The notes under the pieces: generated by a model
What the model saw: only the letters and a program-made list of their open reading frames with translations
Told to the model about the DNA's origin: nothing
Databases searched by the model: none
Position numbers and translations under genes: made by a program
Source of the DNA: Proteobacteria bacterium UBA3588
Lineage (GTDB): Bacteria; Pseudomonadota; Gammaproteobacteria; Thiohalomonadales; Thiohalomonadaceae
Length of the DNA stretch: 12,283 nt
Assembly (NCBI GenBank): GCA_002376325.1
Contig: DFMR01000177.1
Coordinates: 730 to 13,012 of the forward strand
Reading direction: 5' to 3'
Part shown: one piece after another, positions 7,673 to 12,283 of the stretch
Position numbering within the stretch: the first letter of the stretch is position 1
Layout: every line of letters starts with the position of its first letter

Positions 7673-9058
7673 CTACAGCTCGAACTCGCGGTGCAGCTGC
7701 GGGATGATCACCTCGCCCCCGTGCAGATGCTTGGCAAACACGTGCATCGCCTCCTCGTCGCCGTGCACCAGGAAGGTTTTCTTTACCCCGCCGATGGCCT
7801 TGTGCCAAGCCAGCAGTTCGGCCTGGTCGGCGTGGGCGGAGAAACCGTTGATGGTGTGGATAGAGGCGCGCACCGGCATCTCCTCGCCGAAGATGCGCAC
7901 CAGCGGCGCGCCGTCGATGATGCGTCGCGCCAGGGTGCCGCGGGCGGCGTAGCCGACGAACACTACGGCGCAGTCGTGGCGCCACAGGTTGTGCTTCAGG
8001 TGGTGACGCACCCGGCCGCCGGTGCACATGCCGGAGCCGGCCATGATCACGGCACCGCCGCCGATGCGGTTGAGGGCGATGGAGTCGGCGGTGTCGCGGG
8101 TGAAGTGCAGCCCCGGCAGACCGAACGGATCGCGCCCCTCGCGGAACAGCTCGGCGGTTCCGGCGCCGTAGCACTCGGGATGGTGCTCGAAGATCTGGGT
8201 GGCGGAGATGGCCATCGGCGAATCGAGAAACACCTGCATGGTGCGCGGCAGGCGGCCGCTCTCGATCCCTTCGCGCAGGTAGTAGAGCAGTTCCTGGGCA
8301 CGCTCCAGGGCGAAGGTGGGGATCACCACATTGCCGCCGCGGTGGAAGGTGTCGTCGATGGCGTCGTAGAGCTCGTCCACCGACGGTTTGAGCTGCTTGT
8401 GGGAGCGGTCGCCGTAGGTGGTCTCCATCACCACCACGTCGGCCGTGGCCGGCGTCACCGGGTTGCGCAGCAGCGGCCGCCCGGCGTTGCCCAGGTCGCC
8501 GGAGAACAGCACGCTGCATGCGTCGGCCCCGGTCTCCTCCAGATAGATGCTGGCGGAGCCGAGGATATGACCGGCGTCGAGGAAGGTGGCGCGCAGGCCG
8601 GGGGCCAGCTCGACCGGCTGGTTGTAATGGGCGGTACGGCCGAAATACTCCAGCGAGTTCATCGCGTCGAGGATGGTGTAGAGCGGCTCGCCGTTGCCGT
8701 GGTTGCCGTGGCGCGCCTTCTTGCGCGCGCGGTAGCGCGCCTCCTCCTCCTGCAGATGGGCCGAGTCGAGAAGTACCAGCCGCGCCAGTTCGCGCGAGGC
8801 GGCGGTGGTGACGATCTCGCCGCGGAAGCCGCGCTTCACCAGCAGCGGCAGGCGGCCGCAGTGATCCAGATGGGCGTGGGTCAACAACACCATGTCGATG
8901 GCGGCGGGGTCGAAGCCGAACGGCTCGGCGTTCTCCTCGTCCATCTCGCGTCCGCCCTGATAGAGGCCGCAGTCGATCAGAATGCGTTTGCCGGCGCATT
9001 CGACCATGTGACAGGAACCGGTTACTCCTTCTGCTGCACCGTGAAATGAGAGTTTCAA
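7673..9058 (-). CDS. Metallo-beta-lactamase/beta-CASP ribonuclease-like protein (TTG start)
   Basis: Probable two-zinc cytoplasmic ribonuclease of the group that includes archaeal/eukaryotic CPSF-73-like proteins and Thermus TTHA0252. Its 461 residues carry all expected motifs: HAHLDH 61-66 (motif 2), HILGSAS with His164 (motif 3), SGDLG with Asp188 (motif 4), beta-CASP motif A METTYGDRSH (about 211-220), motif B in GSGMCTGGRVRHHL (341-354), and GFSAHADQ with His409 (motif C), followed by VHGDEEA (431-437). The TTG at 9058 is chosen because AGGAGG (9069-9064) lies 5 nt upstream and the product begins with the family start MKLSFHGAAEGVTGS. It is a single-gene unit, divergent from the HiPIP gene. 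Its RNA target is unknown. All metal ligands are present, so it should be active. Confidence 0.9.
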   Translation of the reverse strand: MKLSFHGAAEGVTGSCHMVECAGKRILIDCGLYQGGREMDEENAEPFGFDPAAIDMVLLTHAHLDHCGRLPLLVKRGFRGEIVTTAASRELARLVLLDSAHLQEEEARYRARKKARHGNHGNGEPLYTILDAMNSLEYFGRTAHYNQPVELAPGLRATFLDAGHILGSASIYLEETGADACSVLFSGDLGNAGRPLLRNPVTPATADVVVMETTYGDRSHKQLKPSVDELYDAIDDTFHRGGNVVIPTFALERAQELLYYLREGIESGRLPRTMQVFLDSPMAISATQIFEHHPECYGAGTAELFREGRDPFGLPGLHFTRDTADSIALNRIGGGAVIMAGSGMCTGGRVRHHLKHNLWRHDCAVVFVGYAARGTLARRIIDGAPLVRIFGEEMPVRASIHTINGFSAHADQAELLAWHKAIGGVKKTFLVHGDEEAMHVFAKHLHGGEVIIPQLHREFEL

Positions 9059-9563
9059 AGCAACCTCCTATTGTTTTTTTGTGCGGCGACATCATTGCGC
9101 CGCTTGCCTATATCCCTGGGTAGGCTAACGACCCCAAGGTCAATAAAAGGATAGGACATCGGGGATCCGGCCGGCGCACACCAGTAGCTGAGACGGTTGC
9201 CCGGAAATGCGCCGGCTGTTGGCCTGAAACATTTTGTCAGGTTTATATCGATCAGCTGTTTTTATGACAAATATCAATTACAGCACCTCCCCCGTTAATG
9301 CAACCTTTACCCCTTACTGGCCTCCATCCATTTTGGCGATCCTGTGCCTGACCCGATAGAACCGCCAACCGGCCTCATAGCGGATAACTTAATTTGACGG
9401 GCATGTGGGCAATGACGGCGACAAGCGCTGCCGGAGTTGCAATGACCGGCAGCAAGAAGCCTGGACGTACCACCTTCAGGGGCGGCCGTCGATGCGTAAC
9501 CAAGAAATATTGAGCGCCATAGGCGCGTCCTGTTTTTATCGCAAACGATGGGAGATTAAGAAA
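9059..9563. other. 505-nt divergent intergenic region with several dyads
   Basis: No convincing gene. Three symmetric elements are visible. (1) TTTGTCA (9233-9239) and TGACAAA (9265-9271), a perfect 7-bp inverted repeat 25 nt apart in an AT-rich patch that also contains ATCGAT. (2) GCTGCCGG (9427-9434) and CCGGCAGC (9446-9453), a perfect 8-bp stem with an 11-nt loop. (3) GCGCC-ATA-GGCGC (9514-9526), followed 6 nt later by TTTTT (9533-9537), a weak attenuator-like shape just before the HiPIP ribosome binding site. A weak promoter-like pair for the HiPIP gene (TTGGCG 9334-9339, 17 nt, ATAGAA) is below confident calling. The frame of the HiPIP gene is open upstream to an ATG at 9405, but I do not regard that part as translated. 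Confidence 0.5.
9064..9069 (-). promoter_or_regulatory. Shine-Dalgarno site fixing the TTG start of the beta-CASP gene
   Basis: A full AGGAGG is read on the minus strand 5 nt before TTG 9058. No ATG or GTG in this frame fits both the spacing and the conserved N-terminus, so this site decides the start. Upstream of it I see no promoter with good -35 and -10 boxes at proper spacing. Confidence 0.8.
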
Positions 9564-9884
9564 ATGAGTGACTCGCATGATATGAAGATTTCGCGCCGCA
9601 TGGCGCTCAAGCGCACCGCCATGCTGGCAGCCGGCGTGGTCGCGGTGCCGGTTCTGTTCGCCAGCACGGAGGCCCTGGCAGCACCGGCGGCCAAGTCGTC
9701 CTGGCGCACGCAGTCCGACATGAAAGCGGTGCAATATCGTTCGCAGCCGAACGGCAACAAAGAGTGCGGACAGTGCGCACAGTTCGTTCCCGGCAAAAAC
9801 GGCGCCAGCAATGGCTATTGCGCCGTAGTGGACGCGACGATTACGCCTCACGGCTGGTGCAATTGCTACAGCACTAACTCCTGA
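9564..9884 (+). CDS. High-potential iron-sulfur protein (HiPIP), Tat-exported
   Basis: Small periplasmic electron carrier with one [4Fe-4S](2+/3+) cluster, typically linking the cytochrome bc1 complex to a reaction centre, terminal oxidase or other acceptor. It has 106 residues. A twin-arginine signal is clear (SRRMALK, Arg11-Arg12, then the hydrophobic AMLAAGVVAVPVLFA), with likely cleavage after ALA 37-39, leaving about 67 residues. The cluster ligands are Cys68 and Cys71 (CGQC), Cys86 (GYC) and Cys99 in GWC; the C-x2-C...GxC...GWC pattern is the HiPIP signature. The start ATG at 9564 has GGGAG 8 nt upstream and places the signal at the N-terminus. An extra cysteine, Cys101 (GWCNCY), is unusual. 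No redox partner gene lies next to it; it is monocistronic and ends in structured RNA. Confidence 0.93.
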   Translation: MSDSHDMKISRRMALKRTAMLAAGVVAVPVLFASTEALAAPAAKSSWRTQSDMKAVQYRSQPNGNKECGQCAQFVPGKNGASNGYCAVVDATITPHGWCNCYSTNS

Positions 9885-9910
9885 ACCGACAAGGTAGCAG
9901 GATGGGTATT

Positions 9911-9957
9911 GCGACGGCGCCGATATGCGGCAGGGTGCCGGTTGTAAACGCCGTCGC
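9911..9957 (+). other. Nested hairpin in the 3' region of the HiPIP transcript
   Basis: Outer stem GCGACGGCG (9911-9919) pairs perfectly with CGCCGTCGC (9949-9957), 9 bp. Inside it, CGGCA (9928-9932) pairs with TGCCG (9936-9940) around a GGG loop. No U-run follows, so it is not a simple terminator. It starts 26 nt after the stop codon and precedes the terminator-like stem by 15 nt. It may protect the mRNA 3' end or be part of a 3'-derived small RNA; function is not shown. Confidence 0.5.
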
Positions 9958-9972
9958 TGGCCCAAGTAGTGC

Positions 9973-10007
9973 ATGAAAGGGGCGGATACCTCACCCGCCC
10001 CTTTCAT
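9973..10007. terminator. Bidirectional terminator-like stem-loop between convergent genes
   Basis: ATGAAAGGGGCGG (9973-9985) and CCGCCCCTTTCAT (9995-10007) form a perfect 13-bp stem with a 9-nt loop. On both strands the stem ends in A-rich/T-rich pairs (AAAG/CTTT). It lies 88 nt after the HiPIP stop on the plus strand and 14 nt after the membrane-protein stop on the minus strand, the usual place for a shared terminator. The U-tract is short in both directions, so efficiency is uncertain. Confidence 0.8.
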
Positions 10008-10021
10008 CACCGCGGCGAGAC

Positions 10022-10891
10022 TTAGAATTCGCCCGGATGCACGCTGGCACGAACGATGAAATAGACGCCTGTGGCGATCGGCGCAACCGCCAACACCACG
10101 GTAAACAGGAGACGGGCGAATAACGCATCGCTGCGCATCAGGCACACGGAGAGCGGCGCGACCGCCCGGTGCAACGCGAGCAAGGCAAACAGCATCACGG
10201 TCGCCCACAGCGGCGTATCACCGTAGCACTGGCCGATCAGCAGCAACACCGCCAATAGTGTCAGCGCCACACCGCGACCGGCGCGTGTCAGCGGCCGCCG
10301 CTGCACCATGCCATGCCAAAGACACCAGGTCGCCACTACCGCCGCCAACACCCCGCTCAACTGCCCCAGCATGACACTGCCGGTCAGCGCTGCAATGAAG
10401 GCATTGCCCGCCGCGACGAAGAAGAACAGCACCCCGAACGATGGGTCGCCATCGCCCGGCTGGTCATGAATCAGTGCCGTCAGGAACCAGATACCGGTTA
10501 CGGTTGCAGCGGCCGCGATGGTTGCCGGTTTTCGGTCGTAACTGAACAGCGGCACCAATAGCAGCGCCGCCGCACCCGCCACGAAAACAGCCATCAGCAC
10601 ACCGCGCGTGACACGACCCGCACCGAACCGGTCGAGCGCGCCATACGACACCATGCCAGAGAGCAGTAATAGCGGCAGCCAATCCAGCGCCTGGAGCGGC
10701 GGCGATGCCGGCCAACCATAGACGCCGACATAGCCGGCCAGACAAGCAGCGGCGATGACCACACCGTCCCCCGGGTAACGTGCCGCGGCGCCGACAAAGC
10801 GCAGGCCGGTCGCGGCGAGCAACAAGGCCGCGGCAGCCGCGGGAATGACCACCGTATGCAGCAACAAACCCAAGACCAGAGTCGAAGGCAT
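10022..10891 (-). CDS. Polytopic inner-membrane protein of unknown function
   Basis: I do not recognise the family. The 289 residues contain about nine or ten hydrophobic segments (about 4-30, 44-60, 70-84, 97-116, 123-141, 151-171, 173-193, 206-222, 227-246, 259-281), short loops and an Arg-rich turn (QRRPLTRAGRG about 197-207). No signal peptide, nucleotide-binding motif or metal-binding cluster is evident; scattered His and Cys residues (His12, Cys190, His193, Cys222, His241) could bind heme or metal but show no known spacing. I chose the ATG at 10891, which has AGGAG 7 nt upstream, over an in-frame ATG at 10906 that overlaps that ribosome site. It follows yceI by 60 nt on the same strand, so it is probably the third gene of the CDGSH-YceI cluster. 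The TAA is followed by the shared terminator-like stem. Confidence 0.8.
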   Translation of the reverse strand: MPSTLVLGLLLHTVVIPAAAAALLLAATGLRFVGAAARYPGDGVVIAAACLAGYVGVYGWPASPPLQALDWLPLLLLSGMVSYGALDRFGAGRVTRGVLMAVFVAGAAALLLVPLFSYDRKPATIAAAATVTGIWFLTALIHDQPGDGDPSFGVLFFFVAAGNAFIAALTGSVMLGQLSGVLAAVVATWCLWHGMVQRRPLTRAGRGVALTLLAVLLLIGQCYGDTPLWATVMLFALLALHRAVAPLSVCLMRSDALFARLLFTVVLAVAPIATGVYFIVRASVHPGEF

Positions 10892-10915
10892 GTGATCGCT
10901 CCTCATGATGACGGA

Positions 10916-10937
10916 GCGGCCACCATCGGTGCGCCGC
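10916..10937 (-). other. Intercistronic hairpin between yceI and the membrane-protein gene
   Basis: GCGGCCACC (10916-10924) and GGTG-C-GCCGC (10928-10937) form a 9-bp stem with one bulged C (10932) and a 3-nt loop. It lies 14 nt after the yceI stop and before the ribosome binding site of the next gene. There is no U-run. Such structures can mark RNA processing and uneven expression within an operon; here that is inference. Confidence 0.4.
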
Positions 10938-10951
10938 CCCGTAGATATGCG

Positions 10952-11569
10952 TTACTGCCGCTTGCCTTCGATATGCAGCGACAGCTTCACCTTGTCGCTG
11001 ATACCACCCAACAGATAGGTCATGCCGAACTGGCTGCGCCGGATGGTGCCTGTCGCCACATAACCGGAACGGTAGCCGCCCCAGGGATCGGGGCCCGCCC
11101 CCACATGATGCAGCCGGAAGCGCACCGGCCGCGTGATGCCGTGGAGAGTAAGCTTGCCCAACAGAACGGCGTCCTCCTTCCCTTTCGGTTCGACACGGGT
11201 GCCGACGAAATGCATCGTCGGAAACTGCTTGGCGTTGAAGAAATCGGGACCACTCAGGTCGGTATTACGCTGCGCATAATTGGTGTCGAGACTGGCGATC
11301 GGAATTTCGACGTCGACCTTGTCGCGCCCCGGATGGGCGCTGTCGACGGTGAAGGTACCGGTCACCTTGTCAAAGCGGCCGGCAAACTCACTGACACCCA
11401 GATGGCCGATGGTAAACAGGGCGATCGAATGAACCGGATCGATCTGGAACGTACCGTTCGAATTGCCGGTCTGCACCTTGTAGACAGCGGCGGCCTGCGC
11501 CGCCGTCGGTACCGCAAAGGCCAACGTAGCGGCGAGCGCCGCAGCGGAAAACAGTTGCTGACTTTTCAT
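10952..11569 (-). CDS. YceI-family periplasmic protein
   Basis: Secreted lipocalin-like beta-barrel protein. Structures of this family bind long polyisoprenoid chains such as octaprenyl compounds, and members are often linked to quinone transport, membrane stress or acid/base response. It has 205 residues. The signal peptide is MKSQQLFSAAALAATLAFAVPTAAQA (written here in two parts: MKSQQLF, then a hydrophobic Ala-rich core ending AAQA at about 26). The mature part has the family landmarks: FQIDPVHSIALFTIGHLG (41-58), SGPDFFNAKQFPTMHF (106-121), LTLHGITRPV (140-149), RRSQFGM (177-183). The start ATG at 11569 follows AGGAG by 6 nt. The frame stays open upstream through the CDGSH gene but that extension is not coding. 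It starts 32 nt after the CDGSH stop. Confidence 0.93.
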   Translation of the reverse strand: MKSQQLFSAAALAATLAFAVPTAAQAAAVYKVQTGNSNGTFQIDPVHSIALFTIGHLGVSEFAGRFDKVTGTFTVDSAHPGRDKVDVEIPIASLDTNYAQRNTDLSGPDFFNAKQFPTMHFVGTRVEPKGKEDAVLLGKLTLHGITRPVRFRLHHVGAGPDPWGGYRSGYVATGTIRRSQFGMTYLLGGISDKVKLSLHIEGKRQ

Positions 11570-11601
11570 CGCAAGCTCCTTATATCGTTGTCGCGTTCGG
11601 C

Positions 11602-11841
11602 TTACAGCGAGCCGTGGGTGCCGTCGCAAAACGGCGCACCGCCCGATTTGCCGCATCCACAGACATAGACGGTTTTCGCCTCGCTGACGACGGCCTCGTA
11701 CGGCACATGAGCCGAGCCCTGGTGCGAACCGTCGCAAAACGGAGGTTTTTTCGACTGGCCGCAGCTGCAGAAATAGTGGGTGCCAGCGGCGAGCTTCACT
11801 TCATATGGTTCGCGGCGGGCGGGTGCTTGTGTATCGGACAT
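11602..11841 (-). CDS. Small double CDGSH iron-sulfur domain protein
   Basis: Cytoplasmic Fe-S protein expected to carry two [2Fe-2S] clusters, each held by three cysteines and one histidine as in mitoNEET. Its 79 residues contain two motifs: CSCGQSKKPPFCDGSH (Cys25, Cys27, Cys36, His40) and CGCGKSGGAPFCDGTH (Cys61, Cys63, Cys72, His76). This tandem type (as in MiNT-like and bacterial CDGSH proteins) is monomeric, unlike the dimeric single-motif type. The start ATG at 11841 follows AGGAGA by 8 nt. It is the first gene of the cluster with yceI and the membrane protein, and faces the LysR-type gene. The exact role (redox sensing, cluster or electron transfer) is not known. Confidence 0.94.
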   Translation of the reverse strand: MSDTQAPARREPYEVKLAAGTHYFCSCGQSKKPPFCDGSHQGSAHVPYEAVVSEAKTVYVCGCGKSGGAPFCDGTHGSL

Positions 11842-11951
11842 GATTGGATTCTCCTCATTGAGATAACGGTTACGGGACTTCGGGCCTAGGGGACCTCCAC
11901 CCTGTACATGAGGTTAGAATATCGACCAATAGCGAATAAATAGGGTTATAT

Positions 11952-11973
11952 TCAATAGATTGTTTCCTATTGA
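11952..11973. promoter_or_regulatory. Dyad TCAATAG-N8-CTATTGA, candidate LysR-type operator
   Basis: A perfect 7+7 inverted repeat ends 14 nt before the LysR start codon. Two more AATAG copies lie on the same side (11928-11932, 11939-11943), the first two 11 bp apart, about one helical turn. This divergent 146-nt gap is the usual site for an LTTR that controls itself and the opposite operon. The exact LTTR box T-N11-A is not matched (spacing is T-N12-A in the inner part), so the assignment is by position and symmetry. Confidence 0.55.
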
Positions 11974-11987
11974 GAACCAATAACGCG

Positions 11988-12283
11988 ATGGACACCCTGT
12001 CTAACATCAAGGCATTCATCCAGGTGGTGGAGGCCGGCAGCTTCGCCCTCGCGGCGGAGCGGCTCAACATCTCCCGCGCCATGGTCAGCAAGCACGTGCA
12101 AAATCTGGAGGACCGTCTCGGCGTCCGCCTGCTGAACCGGACCACCCGGCGCCTCAGCCTGACCGAAGCGGGCACCGCCTACTACGAACGGTGCGGCGCC
12201 GTCCTCGACGCACTGGACGAGGCCGATCTCGCCGCCGCGCAACTGGCCTTCACCCCAAAAGGGACGCTCAAGGTCAACGCCCC
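11988..12283 (+). CDS. LysR-type transcriptional regulator (partial, N-terminal part)
   Basis: 98 complete codons are visible before the right edge. The N-terminal winged helix-turn-helix is typical: MDTLSNIKAFIQVVEAGSF at 1-19, ALAAERLNISRAMVSKHVQNLEDRLG at about 20-45 (shown here as AAERLNISRAMVSKHVQNL, 22-40), and LLNRTTRRLSLTEAG at 48-62, followed by the linker helix up to LKVNA, where the ligand-binding domain begins. The start ATG at 11988 has no good Shine-Dalgarno, but the N-terminus matches the family. It faces away from the CDGSH-YceI-membrane protein cluster, so it is probably its regulator. The effector is not known. Confidence 0.93.
   Translation, partial: MDTLSNIKAFIQVVEAGSFALAAERLNISRAMVSKHVQNLEDRLGVRLLNRTTRRLSLTEAGTAYYERCGAVLDALDEADLAAAQLAFTPKGTLKVNA

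Noticed and set aside
9108..9143. MerR/CueR-type promoter upstream of the beta-CASP gene (TTGACC on the minus strand, near-dyad CCTTGGG/CCCAGGG)
   Set aside because: The nearest -10-like TATAGG is 24 nt away, longer than the 19-20 nt of MerR promoters, and the dyad spacing is wrong.
9233..9271. FNR-type site in the AT-rich patch
   Set aside because: TTTGTCA/TGACAAA are 25 nt apart; the FNR motif TTGAT-N4-ATCAA is not present.
9395..9505. c-di-GMP (GEMM-type) riboswitch in the HiPIP leader
   Set aside because: A few short strings look similar, but the conserved GEMM core and its paired arrangement are absent.
9405..9563. N-terminal extension of the HiPIP frame from an ATG at 9405
   Set aside because: It would bury the Tat signal in mid-protein, has no family resemblance, and a good ribosome site precedes ATG 9564.
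10952..11737. Upstream extension of the YceI frame into the CDGSH gene
   Set aside because: It overlaps a certain CDGSH gene, and the ATG at 11569 has AGGAG and begins a proper signal peptide.
1..12283. Mobile elements, toxin-antitoxin pairs, CRISPR arrays, tRNA or rRNA genes
   Set aside because: No transposase or integrase frames, terminal repeats, regularly spaced repeats or RNA gene signatures were seen; apart from the palindromes listed, the region reads as ordinary chromosome.

Overview
This is a GC-rich (roughly 60-65% by eye) stretch of bacterial chromosome. The genes point to a gammaproteobacterium: the order cecR-ybhG-ybhF-ybhS-ybhR matches the Escherichia coli operon, there is a Uup-type ABC-F ATPase, and there is a Tat-exported high-potential iron-sulfur protein (HiPIP) of the kind common in purple sulfur bacteria and related chemolithotrophs (Chromatiales or Ectothiorhodospiraceae-like). 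The taxon is inferred from gene content only. I see no mobile element, CRISPR array, tRNA or rRNA.

Layout. 1-1412 (minus): 5' part of uup, running off the left edge. 1413-1707: gene-free, holding an imperfect inverted repeat of a dispersed-type intergenic element. 1708-7410 (minus): a tightly packed five-gene operon, read right to left: TetR-type regulator cecR, membrane-fusion protein ybhG, double-ATPase ybhF, and permeases ybhS and ybhR. Three of the four junctions overlap and the fourth is 15 nt. A perfect dyad (TTAAAC-N4-GTTTAA) lies on a plausible promoter in front of cecR and is the likely autoregulatory operator. 7411-7672: the operator/promoter and two REP-like palindromes in opposite orientation, each with an outer GTAG. 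7673-9058 (minus): a metallo-beta-lactamase/beta-CASP ribonuclease-like protein with a TTG start set by a strong AGGAGG. 9059-9563: a 505-nt divergent intergenic region with several dyads. 9564-9884 (plus): HiPIP, followed by a nested hairpin and a 13-bp terminator-like stem shared with the convergent gene on its right. 10022-11841 (minus): a three-gene cluster, read right to left: a double-CDGSH iron-sulfur protein, a secreted YceI-family lipocalin-like protein and an unrecognised polytopic membrane protein. 11988-12283 (plus): a divergent LysR-type regulator cut by the right edge, with a dyad just upstream.

How the genes work together. The operon at 1708-7410 should encode one complete export machine (dimeric ABC-2 permease YbhS/YbhR, energised by YbhF, with YbhG in the periplasm) and its own repressor. 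In the right part, the LysR gene and the CDGSH-YceI-membrane protein cluster share one control region and look like a regulator with its target. Their shared task is unknown, but an Fe-S protein plus a YceI-type isoprenoid/quinone-binding fold suggests redox or quinone/lipid stress.

I did not find a clearly new defence or mobile system. The most interesting unexplained items are the LysR/CDGSH/YceI/membrane-protein module, the structured untranslated regions around the HiPIP gene, the REP-like pair, and the one-sided degeneracy of the two ATP sites of YbhF.
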